Shown here in pieces: positions 36,458 through 45,513 of a stretch of DNA of 64,000 nt. Position 1 is the stretch's first letter; each line of letters opens with the position of its first letter. A program made the translations under genes and the position numbers. Below the pieces are notes generated by a model, which saw nothing but the letters and a program-made list of their open reading frames with translations, was not told the origin of the DNA and ran no database searches. Source of the stretch: JAXGPP01 sp040766885 (lineage in GTDB: Bacteria > Planctomycetota > Planctomycetia > Pirellulales > Thermoguttaceae); contig JAXGPP010000011.1 in NCBI GenBank assembly GCA_040766885.1, forward strand, positions 248,001 to 312,000, given 5' to 3'.

Positions 36458-37573
36458 ATGACGGATGTCGTCGAAATCAACCGCCTTGAGGAACTCGACG
36501 TCTACACCGACGACTGGGGGCGGCTCTATCGCGAGACGCCCGACGCGTCGTTCTTCCAGAGTCTCGACTGGCTGAGAGTCTATTGGCGGCATTTTGGCGG
36601 CTTCCAGCGGCTGCGCGTGCTCGTGATCGGAGCCGGCCGCCCGACGGCTATCGTGCCGCTCACTGTCCTCTGCGAGCCGACCCGTGCCGGGCGTCTCCGC
36701 GTACTCACCTGGCCGCTCGATGAATGGGGCTCGTTCTACGGTCCCCTCGGCAGCGATCCGGCCGCGGCGTTGTCGGCGGCGATGCTCCATATCCGGCGAA
36801 CTCCGCGCGACTGGGACCTGATCGACTTCCGCTGGGTGCCACCCGACAGTAAGGTGCGCTCCGCCTATCGCTCTGCCATGCGGTCCGCCGGAATGCGCGG
36901 CCGCGAAAGCCTCTGGACCCAGGCGGCGATCGTCGACCTGAACGGCTCTTGGGAGGATTATCTTGCCACGCGACCCGCCAGGTTCGGCAGCGAGCTCCGC
37001 CGCCAGCATCGCCGCGCCGCCGAACACGGCCCGCTCTGTTACCAGCGGTTTCGTCCCGGCGGTGCCGATTGCCACGACGATGCCGCATCTCTGCCGCTCT
37101 ACGACCAGTGCGTCGAACTGGCCCGGCGAAGCTGGCAGGGCTCATCCCAGAGCGGAACCACGCTCTCCCATCAACCGGTCCGCGGCTTCCTCCGCGAGGT
37201 TCATGTGGCGGCCGCCAACGCCGGCGCCGTCGATCTGAACGTGCTGCGGATCGGCGACCGCATGGCAGCTTTCGCCTACAACTACGTCCACGCGGGACAG
37301 GTCTACGGGTTGCGCGCCGGTTTCGATCCAGAGTTCGCCGAAGCAGGCGCCGGCACGGTCCTTCTCTCCCACATGATTTGCGACAGCTTCCAACGCGGCG
37401 ATCGGGAGATCGACCTCGGCACCGGGTATCTCGCGGGAAAGCGCCCGTGGATGACGCGCCTGGTCGATGTTGGCCGTATCACCCACTACGCGGCCGCTTG
37501 CCTTCGCGCCCAGATCCTCCGCGTCGCGCATCGCCTGCGTAGCACGCACCGCCCGCACTTCTTGCCCGTCTGA
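36458..37573 (+). CDS. GNAT-type acetyltransferase (BioF2/CelD-like)
   Basis: A 371-residue cytoplasmic protein of the large GNAT-like group found in exopolysaccharide clusters. An N-terminal half (FFQSLDWLRVYWRHFGG, then RPTAIVPLTVL) and a C-terminal GNAT half (LRIGDRMAAFAYNYVHAGQVY, GFDPEFAEAGAGTVLLSHM, IDLGTGYLAGKRPW) are visible. ATG 36458 is chosen because the domain begins there; a longer frame from 36374 is possible and the ribosome site is weak. No polysaccharide genes are adjacent, so the acceptor is unknown. Confidence 0.8.
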   Translation: MTDVVEINRLEELDVYTDDWGRLYRETPDASFFQSLDWLRVYWRHFGGFQRLRVLVIGAGRPTAIVPLTVLCEPTRAGRLRVLTWPLDEWGSFYGPLGSDPAAALSAAMLHIRRTPRDWDLIDFRWVPPDSKVRSAYRSAMRSAGMRGRESLWTQAAIVDLNGSWEDYLATRPARFGSELRRQHRRAAEHGPLCYQRFRPGGADCHDDAASLPLYDQCVELARRSWQGSSQSGTTLSHQPVRGFLREVHVAAANAGAVDLNVLRIGDRMAAFAYNYVHAGQVYGLRAGFDPEFAEAGAGTVLLSHMICDSFQRGDREIDLGTGYLAGKRPWMTRLVDVGRITHYAAACLRAQILRVAHRLRSTHRPHFLPV

Positions 37574-37655
37574 CGCAGTCCAGCCGTCTCGCGCGACGGG
37601 TGCGGAATCCGTCGACGGCGATCTGTTGCGCGACCTTTCAACGATGCACCTGCGA

Positions 37656-40232
37656 TCATGCGCTCTCAGCAGTCCAGGGCGGGCCGGTGTCAACCTCCTC
37701 CGGCTCGTCCATCTCGCCGTCGGAGTCCTGTTCGGCATATTCGCGATCCAGATCGTCGAAGCCGTCGTCGAACGATTCCTCGCCGTGATCGAGGGCGTCG
37801 CGCCGCGGCTCTCCGAGTCGGATCTTATTGGTGCGCCGGGTCGGCGTGGTTCCCTCGCCAGCGGCCACGGGGGTGCCCGACGAACCGGCGCGCATTTTCT
37901 CCCAGTCTTCCAGGCTGATGAGGATCTCGCGGGCCTGTGAGCCGTTGTATGTGCCCACGATGCCGTCCTCGGCCATGAAGTCGATCAGCCGTGCGGCCCG
38001 GCCGTAGCCGATGCCCAGCGCGCGTTGCAGCAGTGACACGCTTCCCCGCCCCTCGCGGACCACGATGTCCACCGCCGCTTCGTAAAGGTCATCGCGGTTC
38101 TTCAACGATACCTCTTCGCCCCCCTCCGAATCGGTCGTCTTGAGCTGCACCAGTTCGGTCACGAAATCGGGCTCGTTCGTCGCCACGGCATCGATCACCT
38201 TGACGATCTCGTCGTCGCTCAGGTAGGTGCCTTGGCCGCGGATCAACGTGCTTGTGCCCGGCCTCAGGAAGAGCATGTCGCCGTTGCCCAGCAGGCGCTC
38301 GGCCCCCATCTCGTCGAGCACCACCCGGCTGTCCGTCCGGCTCGATACCTCGAAGCAGATTCGCGCCGGCAGGTTCGACTTGATGAGGCCCGTGATCACG
38401 TCCACCGTCGGCTTCTGGGTGGCCAGCACGAGGTGGATGCCTACCGCCCGGCTCTTCTGCGCCAGGCGGATGATGTGCCCCTCGACTTCTTTGGCGGCCG
38501 TCATCATCAGGTCGGCCATCTCGTCGGCCACGATGATGATGTACGGCATCTGCTTGGGGATCTGTTCCCACTCTTCCTCGTTCTCCGGCTGAACCCGCCG
38601 CTTCAACTCCTCTTCGCCCAACTGGTTGAAGCTGCTCAGGTGCCGCACGCCGGCGCGGGCCAGCAGGGCGTACCGCTCCTCCATCTTCTCCACCGCCCAG
38701 CCGAGGATCGCCTCGGCCTTGCGCATGTCGGTCACCACCGGGTGCATCAGGTGCGGGATCGTTTTGTAGGGGCTGAGTTCGACCATCTTCGGGTCGATGA
38801 GCAGCATCCGCACCTCGTCGGGACGCCGCGTAACGAGCATCGAAACGATGATCGAGTTCAAGCACACGCTCTTGCCCGTACCGGTCCGCCCGGCGATCAG
38901 GAGGTGCGGCATGCTCGCCAGGTCGACGACCATCGGGTTGCCCGCGACATCCTTGCCCAGGAAGATCGGCACGCGCATCGCCTGCGCCTTGCCGTTCGTC
39001 TCTTCGATCACTTCGCGCAGCCGAACCAGTTGCCGCTCGGCGTTGGGCACTTCGATGCCGACGGTGTTCTTTCCCGGAATTGGAGCCACGATCCGCACGC
39101 TCGGCACCCGCAGCGCAATCGCCAGGTCATCGGCCAGGCCGGTGATCTTGCTCAGCCGCAGGCCGGCCTCCAGTTCCACCTCGAACTGCGCGATCACCGG
39201 TCCGGTCTGGATCTCGACCACGCGGATGTTGAAGCCGAAATCGGCAAACGTCTTCTCCAGGATCTTTGCCTTGCGGCGCACGTCTCTCTCGTGCTCATCG
39301 AACGAGAACGGCTCGGATTCCAGCAACAGCTCCAATGACGGTAGCTCGTAGTCGCTGGCCTCCTTCGGATTGGCCGCCTCCTCGATTTGCTCGATCAGCT
39401 CCTCGCGCTGGCTCTTGCGCGGCTTGCGAATCCGCAACGATTGGTCGGCCTTGCCCGGGCTCGCCGGGGCCGGTTCGCTGGCCACCTCCGGTGCCGGTGA
39501 CGCCCTTGGCGGTTCGGCCGTGCGGCCGGCGATCACTACCGGCGGCTGGGCCGTCTTGATCACCGGATCGATGTCCGAACGCTTCTTTTTCGCTGGCTTC
39601 TCGGACTTGGCGGTGGCTGCGGCTTCGGCCCGCTTGGCGGCCATTCGCTCGGCATATGCGCCCCCCATCCGGAGCATGCCGTGGCCGAGTCCCGCGGCAG
39701 GCACTCCTACCAGCCAGGCCAGAAGTCGGATCAGCACGTAGTCGGTCGAAAGCAGTAGCCCTCCCAGCATCACGCTGAGCACGAAGATATACGCCCCCAC
39801 GCTGGCGAAGTTGCGCTCCAGCAGGCACCGGCCCGCTGCTCCCAGGAATCCGCCGGGCCCGATTACCGGTCCCGGAGAGAGCGATGGCACCGCCATCGCG
39901 GACAGCGTGCAGAACGCCGAAAGCGAAACGAGCCACCCCACGGTCCGCAGGATCGGCTGGTTGAACTTCCTCCGCGCGAGTAGCAGCGCGTCGAGCACGC
40001 CCAGCGAAACGAAGATGTAGTAGGCGCCCAATCCAAAGAAATTGAAGAGCACCGCGGCGACCACGGCTCCCGAACGTCCGCAGACGTTCTCCGGCTCCTC
40101 GGCAACCGGATAGACCAGCGTGCTGGGCGGATCGGCCGGGTTGTAGCTCAGCAGGCTGGCGCCGAGAAAGATCGCCAACGCCAGGAGCGCCAATGCCACC
40201 AGATCGAGCTTCAGACTGCGTTCGTCGAGCAT
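37656..40232 (-). CDS. ftsK: DNA translocase FtsK/SpoIIIE
   Basis: An 858-residue septal DNA pump that moves chromosome ends during division. Four or so membrane segments lie in the first 195 residues, followed by a Lys/Pro/Ala-rich linker (about 200-280). The RecA-like motor has Walker A AGRTGTGKS near 445 and Walker B MLLIDPKMVEL. The C-terminal gamma winged helix (SVSLLQRALGIGYGRAARLIDFMAEDGIVG) reads the orientation signals. After gamma comes an acidic tail rich in Asp and Glu, an extension not present in most FtsK proteins. Confidence 0.96.
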   Translation of the reverse strand: MLDERSLKLDLVALALLALAIFLGASLLSYNPADPPSTLVYPVAEEPENVCGRSGAVVAAVLFNFFGLGAYYIFVSLGVLDALLLARRKFNQPILRTVGWLVSLSAFCTLSAMAVPSLSPGPVIGPGGFLGAAGRCLLERNFASVGAYIFVLSVMLGGLLLSTDYVLIRLLAWLVGVPAAGLGHGMLRMGGAYAERMAAKRAEAAATAKSEKPAKKKRSDIDPVIKTAQPPVVIAGRTAEPPRASPAPEVASEPAPASPGKADQSLRIRKPRKSQREELIEQIEEAANPKEASDYELPSLELLLESEPFSFDEHERDVRRKAKILEKTFADFGFNIRVVEIQTGPVIAQFEVELEAGLRLSKITGLADDLAIALRVPSVRIVAPIPGKNTVGIEVPNAERQLVRLREVIEETNGKAQAMRVPIFLGKDVAGNPMVVDLASMPHLLIAGRTGTGKSVCLNSIIVSMLVTRRPDEVRMLLIDPKMVELSPYKTIPHLMHPVVTDMRKAEAILGWAVEKMEERYALLARAGVRHLSSFNQLGEEELKRRVQPENEEEWEQIPKQMPYIIIVADEMADLMMTAAKEVEGHIIRLAQKSRAVGIHLVLATQKPTVDVITGLIKSNLPARICFEVSSRTDSRVVLDEMGAERLLGNGDMLFLRPGTSTLIRGQGTYLSDDEIVKVIDAVATNEPDFVTELVQLKTTDSEGGEEVSLKNRDDLYEAAVDIVVREGRGSVSLLQRALGIGYGRAARLIDFMAEDGIVGTYNGSQAREILISLEDWEKMRAGSSGTPVAAGEGTTPTRRTNKIRLGEPRRDALDHGEESFDDGFDDLDREYAEQDSDGEMDEPEEVDTGPPWTAESA

Positions 40233-40457
40233 CCGCGCGCACTATCCGCCAGTTCCCCGCCGCCGCACCCGGTGCGAGGCGGACCGACCCCGGGCGCGTC
40301 CGTGCCCAAAGATTCGCTCCTGTCTTAAGCGTCATCGACTGGGACGGGAGCCGAAGGTGAACGTGGAATCGCTTGCCCGACGCTGTTGCCTGTGTGCTCC
40401 GCACGGCAGATTCGCTGCAACCGGCAGATCCGTCATCACACTGCCCTTGGCCCGCGC

Positions 40458-41543
40458 TTAATCTCGCGCCCGCTCGTACTGCGCGGGCCAATCCGCATCG
40501 TGCCCCAGCGCCGTGGCGGCGTGCAAGGCCCAGTACGGCAACCGGAGCATCGTCCGGCCAACCATGACCAGATCGGCCTGGCCCTGCACAACGATGGCGT
40601 CGGCTTGCTCCGGCTCCGTGATCATCCCCACCGCCGCGGTGCGAATGCCCGCCTCGCGCCGGATCCGCTCGGCCAGCGGCACCTGGTAGCCGGCCCCCGC
40701 CGGAATACGCGCCTGCGGAACAAGTCCCCCCGACGAACAATCCACCAGGTCGACGCCCCGCTGCCCAAGCTCTCTCGCCAACACGATCGACTGCTCGATG
40801 TCCCATCCTCCTTCGACCCAGTCGGTCGCCGAGATTCGCACCAGAAGCGGCATTGTATCCGGCAGAACGCTCCGCACCGCGGCGGCGGTCTCCAGCACCG
40901 CCATCATGCGCAATTCCAGACGGCCGCCGTAAGCGTCGCTTCGCTCGTTCGAAAGCGGCGAAAGGAATGAATGCAGCAGGTAGCCGTGCGCCGCATGGAT
41001 CTCCACCAGATCAAACCCCGCGGCCACGGCCCGCTCTGCCGCCGCGCGGAACTGCCCGATGACGGTGCGAATCCCATCTTCGTCCAGCGCTTCCGGCACC
41101 GGGTAGTCGGGCGCGAAAGCCTTCGCGCTCGGCGCGAGTCCTTTCCAGCCCCCCTCGGTGGCAGCCAACGGCGTGCCCCCTTCCCACGGCGCCCGCGTGC
41201 TCGCCTTGCGACCGGCGTGGGCGATCTGAATACCTGCCGCCGCCCCCTGGCCTTTCACGAAGCGAACCACGCACGCCAGCGGCGCAATGTGCTCGTCCTT
41301 CCATATCCCCAGGTCGTGCGGCGTGATTCGGCCTTCCGGGCTGACCGCCGTCGCCTCGAACATCACCAGCCCCGCGCCCCCCACCGCCCGGCTGCCGAGG
41401 TGCACCAGGTGCCAGTCGTTCGCCATTCCGTCCCGCGCCGAGTATTGGCACATGGGAGATACGGCGATCCGGTTGCGGAGCCGAACCCCGCGCAGATCGA
41501 TCGGACAGAAAAGGTGCGTCTCGCCGGCAGATGGCGTGGACAT
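40458..41543 (-). CDS. NADPH-dependent ene-reductase, YqjM/NamA type
   Basis: A 361-residue flavin enzyme of the old yellow enzyme family. N-terminal LRNRIAVSPMCQYSA carries the Cys typical of the YqjM subgroup. IQIAHAGRKAS holds a His that binds substrate, and FDLVEIHAAHGYLLHSFLSP and the C-terminal DLVMVGRTMLRLPYW bind FMN. Length is normal. It reduces activated C=C bonds. No partner gene suggests a pathway. Confidence 0.94.
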   Translation of the reverse strand: MSTPSAGETHLFCPIDLRGVRLRNRIAVSPMCQYSARDGMANDWHLVHLGSRAVGGAGLVMFEATAVSPEGRITPHDLGIWKDEHIAPLACVVRFVKGQGAAAGIQIAHAGRKASTRAPWEGGTPLAATEGGWKGLAPSAKAFAPDYPVPEALDEDGIRTVIGQFRAAAERAVAAGFDLVEIHAAHGYLLHSFLSPLSNERSDAYGGRLELRMMAVLETAAAVRSVLPDTMPLLVRISATDWVEGGWDIEQSIVLARELGQRGVDLVDCSSGGLVPQARIPAGAGYQVPLAERIRREAGIRTAAVGMITEPEQADAIVVQGQADLVMVGRTMLRLPYWALHAATALGHDADWPAQYERARD

Positions 41544-41646
41544 GTTGCTTGCTCCGGAAGGAAAGAAACCTTTTTACCTCCAAGAACTCTAGCCGGGCCC
41601 TCGGCTGCCGGCCAACCACCTCCTCCTCTCCCCAGTCAATCGTCGA

Positions 41647-42522
41647 TCAGCCCGGAAGTGGGAAATTTCGCTCTGGCGCCCAGCAACCGTTGCGAACGAC
41701 GACGATGCCGATCAGTCGTCCGCCGTGGTCCAGCGCGGCTGCCCGCGGCGGGCCGGACATTTCCGCCCCATCCACAAGCTGCCCGGCGTGCAACCGGCGA
41801 ATCTCTTCCGTGCCAAGCGTAATCTGGGGCAATTCGGCCACTGCCTCTGTCGGCGGCCGCAGAAACCTCGCCCAATTCGTGGCGTCCAGCGTCTCCAGTC
41901 CCACCGCGTGCTCCAGCCGAAATGGCCCGATCGCCGTTCGCACCAGCCCCGCCATCACCGCCGCCGTTCCCAGCGATTCCGCCAGGTCGCGCCCCAGCGA
42001 GCGGATGTACGTCCCCGCGCCGCACGTCACCCGAAGCACCAGTTCAGGATACTCATACCGTTCCACCTCCAGATCGTAGACCGTCACCGGACGCGCTTTG
42101 AGATCGACTTCCCGTCCCTGCCGGGCGAGTTGGTACGCCCGCTGGCCGCGCACTTTGAGTGCCGAATATTGGGGCGGCCGCTGCTCAATTTGTCCCGTAA
42201 GCCGGGCTGCGGCCGTGCGGATTTCGTCCGCTGTGGGAATCGGCGGAGCCGTCAGCTCCGTGATCTCTCCCTCCATGTCCTCGGTTGGGCTCTCGCGCCC
42301 CAACAGAAATGTGCCTCGGTAGCTCTTCCGCATCCGCTGCACGTACTCGATGAGCCGGGTGGCCCCGCCCACCGGCACCACCAGCACGCCCGACGCCAGC
42401 GGGTCGAGCGTCCCCGCATGCCCCGCCTTGGCGGGACGCACCAGTCGCTCCACACGTGTCACCACGTCGCGCGACGTCACGCCGACCGGTTTGTTGATGT
42501 TCAGAATCCCGAAGGCATCCAT
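41647..42522 (-). CDS. truB: tRNA pseudouridine(55) synthase TruB
   Basis: A 291-residue enzyme that forms pseudouridine 55 in the T loop of tRNA. LNINKPVGVTSRDVV, then the catalytic motif GHAGTLDPLASGVL with its Asp, then KSYRGTFLLG and the YSALKVRGQRAYQLAR strand are all typical. The C-terminal part is short. The usual neighbours (rbfA, rpsO) are absent, so it is encoded alone. Ribosome site weak. Confidence 0.96.
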   Translation of the reverse strand: MDAFGILNINKPVGVTSRDVVTRVERLVRPAKAGHAGTLDPLASGVLVVPVGGATRLIEYVQRMRKSYRGTFLLGRESPTEDMEGEITELTAPPIPTADEIRTAAARLTGQIEQRPPQYSALKVRGQRAYQLARQGREVDLKARPVTVYDLEVERYEYPELVLRVTCGAGTYIRSLGRDLAESLGTAAVMAGLVRTAIGPFRLEHAVGLETLDATNWARFLRPPTEAVAELPQITLGTEEIRRLHAGQLVDGAEMSGPPRAAALDHGGRLIGIVVVRNGCWAPERNFPLPG

Positions 42523-42869
42523 GGTGTTTCGCCAATTGACCAGTCACGACTCGTTCCAACAGTATACAGCAATTTGTCTTGCGCCCGCGCTGGCCGCTGC
42601 CGCCGACCCGGGTTACGATGCACTCTGGTGGCCCCTGAATCGGGTGTTAGATCGGAATTGCAGGTTTTTTTCTCGTTGCCAATTAGGCCACACATGCGGT
42701 CTACTATCATTCGTCAGCGCGAGTGGACAACGAGGCGTGGGCCCGATCTCTCTGCCGAGAACGCCGGGTCGTCCCACGCCTGACCGCTGCGCCTGACAAA
42801 CACTGCCGGTTGCCACTTTGGGCGGGTGACCGGCCAACAAGGGGCCGATTCAGTCGAGAAGAGCTGATA
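42523..42869. other. Intergenic region between truB and a kinase gene
   Basis: 347 bases between divergent genes. TTGACC (42536) and TATACA (42563) are 21 bases apart, too far for a normal promoter, and a run of seven T lies at 42665. I call no promoter and no RNA here. Confidence 0.4.
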
Positions 42870-44690
42870 ATGCATCCCGAGCGACTGGGACCATATCGCG
42901 TTGTGCAGATGCTGGGACGCGGCGGCATGGGCGCGGTCTACGAGGGGATTAACGACGAGACCGGTGAACAGGCCGCCCTCAAGGTCCTTTCCTCGTCGCT
43001 GTCCAACGAGGAGGGGCTTCGCCAGCGGTTTGAGGCCGAAATCGAGGCCCTCCGCAAGCTCCGTCACCCCAATGTCGTCCGGCTCTTCGGCTACGGAGAG
43101 CAGGATGGCATTCTCTACTTCGCCATGGAACTGGTCAAAGGCCGCAGCCTGGAGCAGGAACTCCGTGCCGGGCGGAAATTCGATTGGCGCGAGATCGCGC
43201 GGATGGGGATCGATCTCTGCCGGGCGCTCCGCCACGCCCACGACCGCGGCATCATCCACCGCGACATCAAGCCCGCCAATCTTCTGCTCGCCTCCGACGG
43301 CACGGTGAAGCTCTCCGATTTCGGCATCGCCCGGCTGTTCGGCTACAGCGGTCTCACGGCGGCTGGCAATGTCGTTGGCACGGTCGAATACATGGCCCCC
43401 GAGCAAGCCGATGGCCGACCGGTCGGCCCAAGGTCCGACCTCTACAGCCTGGGAGGCGTTTTCTACGCCTTGCTGGCCGGACGCCCGCCGTTCCGCGCCC
43501 GTTCGCTCGCCGAGATGCTCGAAAAGCAGCGCAACGCCATTCCCGAGTTGGTTCGCCATTTCGCCCCCGATGCGCCGGTTGAGTTCGAAACGCTTATTCA
43601 CCAACTGCTCGAAAAGGATCCTGAGAAACGCGTCAGTACGGCCATGCTCCTGGCGCGGCGGTTGGAGGCCATGCTTCGCGCCCTTACCGTGAAATATGAG
43701 GAACGCGACGGACAGTTTGAACTGACCGATCCGGACTTGGAACCGGATCAGGCACCCATCTCGCAACTCGGGCCGACACGCGTGGTCGAACCGCCCTCGC
43801 CTAGCGCACCCACCGCCGTCAGCGCGCCGTCGTCACAGCGTCCATTACCGGAGACGCGGGCCACGTCGGCTTTCAAGGTCTTCGCCAGCGGCGCCGATTC
43901 CGAAGAACCTCCTGCGGCTCAGGATCAAGCCGAGTCAGTCGAGTCGGCCAAGTCCAGCGGACAGTTCACCGTCGTGCTCGAGGAGGAACTGGATCAGGTC
44001 GAGCACGAGGAAGAGCCCCCTTGGGTTTCGCTCCATACCTGGATCCTCGCCGTGTCGCTGGTGGCGGTCGGATTGGCCGCCTGGTACCTGCTGCAGCCTC
44101 CTACCGCCGACGCCCTGTACGATCGCATCACGCGTACGATCCAGGATGGTTCGATCGATTCGCTCCGCGACGCCGAGTCCGACATACAGAACTTCCTCGT
44201 GCGCTATTCCAGCGACTCGCGGGCCCCGCAACTCCGCGAGTACATGGAAGAAATCGAACTGGCAAAACTGGAAGCCTCGTTCAATCTGCGCGCCAAGGGC
44301 TTGCGAAGCACTGGGCGGCTGTCGCCCATCGTGCGCGCCCACTTGGACGCCTTCCGCTACCTGGAATCCGATCCCGACCTTTGTATCCAGAAACTGCGGG
44401 CCCTCCTCGATCTCTATGGGTCGCGAGCCACCGCCGGCGGGGATGAACTCACGCTCAACCTGGCCCGCCGGCAGTTGGAGGGGCTCGAGCGTCAGATCAG
44501 CATCGCCGCTCCCGATCAGATCGCGGTCCTCCAGGAGCGGCTTGATACCGCCGATTCCATCGAGGAAACCAACCCGGCGCAGGCCCGCAAGATGCGCCAA
44601 GCGGTGGTCGAGCTTTATGGCGGCAAATCGTGGGCCGCCGATCTCGTGCTTCGCGCGGAACAGGCACTCAACAAACAGGAGGCAAAATGA
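42870..44690 (+). CDS. Transmembrane Ser/Thr protein kinase
   Basis: A 606-residue Hanks-type kinase. Residues about 8-265 are the kinase domain: GRGGMGAVYEG loop, AALKVL lysine, HRDIKPANLL and SDFGIARLFG. A Pro/Ser/Glu-rich link follows, with one membrane segment near 390 (WILAVSLVAVGLAAWYLL) and a 200-residue helical C-terminal extracytoplasmic region. ATG 42870 is the start at the kinase domain; an earlier frame start at 42723 is unsupported. Its stop overlaps the next start (ATGA), so the kinase and the exported protein after it are translationally coupled. Confidence 0.94.
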   Translation: MHPERLGPYRVVQMLGRGGMGAVYEGINDETGEQAALKVLSSSLSNEEGLRQRFEAEIEALRKLRHPNVVRLFGYGEQDGILYFAMELVKGRSLEQELRAGRKFDWREIARMGIDLCRALRHAHDRGIIHRDIKPANLLLASDGTVKLSDFGIARLFGYSGLTAAGNVVGTVEYMAPEQADGRPVGPRSDLYSLGGVFYALLAGRPPFRARSLAEMLEKQRNAIPELVRHFAPDAPVEFETLIHQLLEKDPEKRVSTAMLLARRLEAMLRALTVKYEERDGQFELTDPDLEPDQAPISQLGPTRVVEPPSPSAPTAVSAPSSQRPLPETRATSAFKVFASGADSEEPPAAQDQAESVESAKSSGQFTVVLEEELDQVEHEEEPPWVSLHTWILAVSLVAVGLAAWYLLQPPTADALYDRITRTIQDGSIDSLRDAESDIQNFLVRYSSDSRAPQLREYMEEIELAKLEASFNLRAKGLRSTGRLSPIVRAHLDAFRYLESDPDLCIQKLRALLDLYGSRATAGGDELTLNLARRQLEGLERQISIAAPDQIAVLQERLDTADSIEETNPAQARKMRQAVVELYGGKSWAADLVLRAEQALNKQEAK

Positions 44691-45451
44691 TACGCCCGCT
44701 GTTTCACGGACTTCTCGTCTCAATGGGGTTGGTGATGTTCTCCGGCGCCGCCTTGGCGGGCAAGGTGACGGTCGACCTCGGCGACGCGCCGGACGTCGCT
44801 CTGGTCGGCGCCTTCCAGCGTTGGGATGCCGACGGCAATCATCGCCGCCAGGTCAACCAGAAGGCGAAGATCGGCTCCCCCGAAATCGACGCCCAGGCCG
44901 TGCCGGCCGGTAGCGGAAAGTGGGAGTTCGCCAATCTCCCGCCGGGTACCTACGACCTGGTGATCATGCGCGGCAGCAACGTCCGCATCGAAGGATTCAC
45001 CTTCCCGCCGGTGCTGGAATTCGATCCCTTCTTCACCGCCGCCGACGAGATCGACGCGGAAGCGCGGGACTGGATTGTGGAGGATATCGGCAAAGCGCGG
45101 CACTACGAGAACAAGGTCGTACCGCTCCACCTCGGGGGCGATGACAAGGTGGCTCGAGTGCTGGTGATGCTCATCCGCGATCTGCCCACGAGCTACGAGG
45201 CCGATCTGCCCGGCGCGGCGACGATGCGCTTCGAAGTCTGGCAGTACGACTGGAAGTACGGCGGCTGGGTCAAGAACAAGCGGACCAAGGTCCTGCACCG
45301 CGTGATCCTTCCCCGCGACGAGCTTCGCCGTTGGACCTGGCTCTGGGATCCGAAACTCGGCGGCATTGAAGTCACCGCGGCCGCCAAGACAATCAAGTAC
45401 CAGCTCCCCAAGCCCGCCGATCGTACGCTTAAAGGTCTCTATCCCTACTGA
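44687..45451 (+). CDS. Exported protein coupled to a kinase gene
   Basis: A 254-residue protein with a signal peptide (residues 1-24, ending ALAG). The mature part starts KVTVDLGDAPDVALVGAFQR and contains a beta segment (SGKWEFANLPPGTYDLVI) that looks like a Greek-key or carboxypeptidase-regulatory-like fold. The remaining part is acidic with many Trp (WQYDWKYGGW). AGGAGG precedes ATG 44687, which overlaps the kinase stop. A ligand or sensing partner of the kinase is a reasonable guess from coupling, but no family is recognised. Confidence 0.75.
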   Translation: MIRPLFHGLLVSMGLVMFSGAALAGKVTVDLGDAPDVALVGAFQRWDADGNHRRQVNQKAKIGSPEIDAQAVPAGSGKWEFANLPPGTYDLVIMRGSNVRIEGFTFPPVLEFDPFFTAADEIDAEARDWIVEDIGKARHYENKVVPLHLGGDDKVARVLVMLIRDLPTSYEADLPGAATMRFEVWQYDWKYGGWVKNKRTKVLHRVILPRDELRRWTWLWDPKLGGIEVTAAAKTIKYQLPKPADRTLKGLYPY

Positions 45452-45513
45452 CGGATCGGCCGCTTGCGCGGCGACGCTTCACTCAACACAACCAGCCAAC
45501 TCGGCCCGAAGAC

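Noticed and set aside
36432..36461. Nine-codon leader peptide overlapping the acetyltransferase start (ATGA)
   Set aside because: It has no ribosome site and no attenuator-type sequence; such short frames occur by chance.
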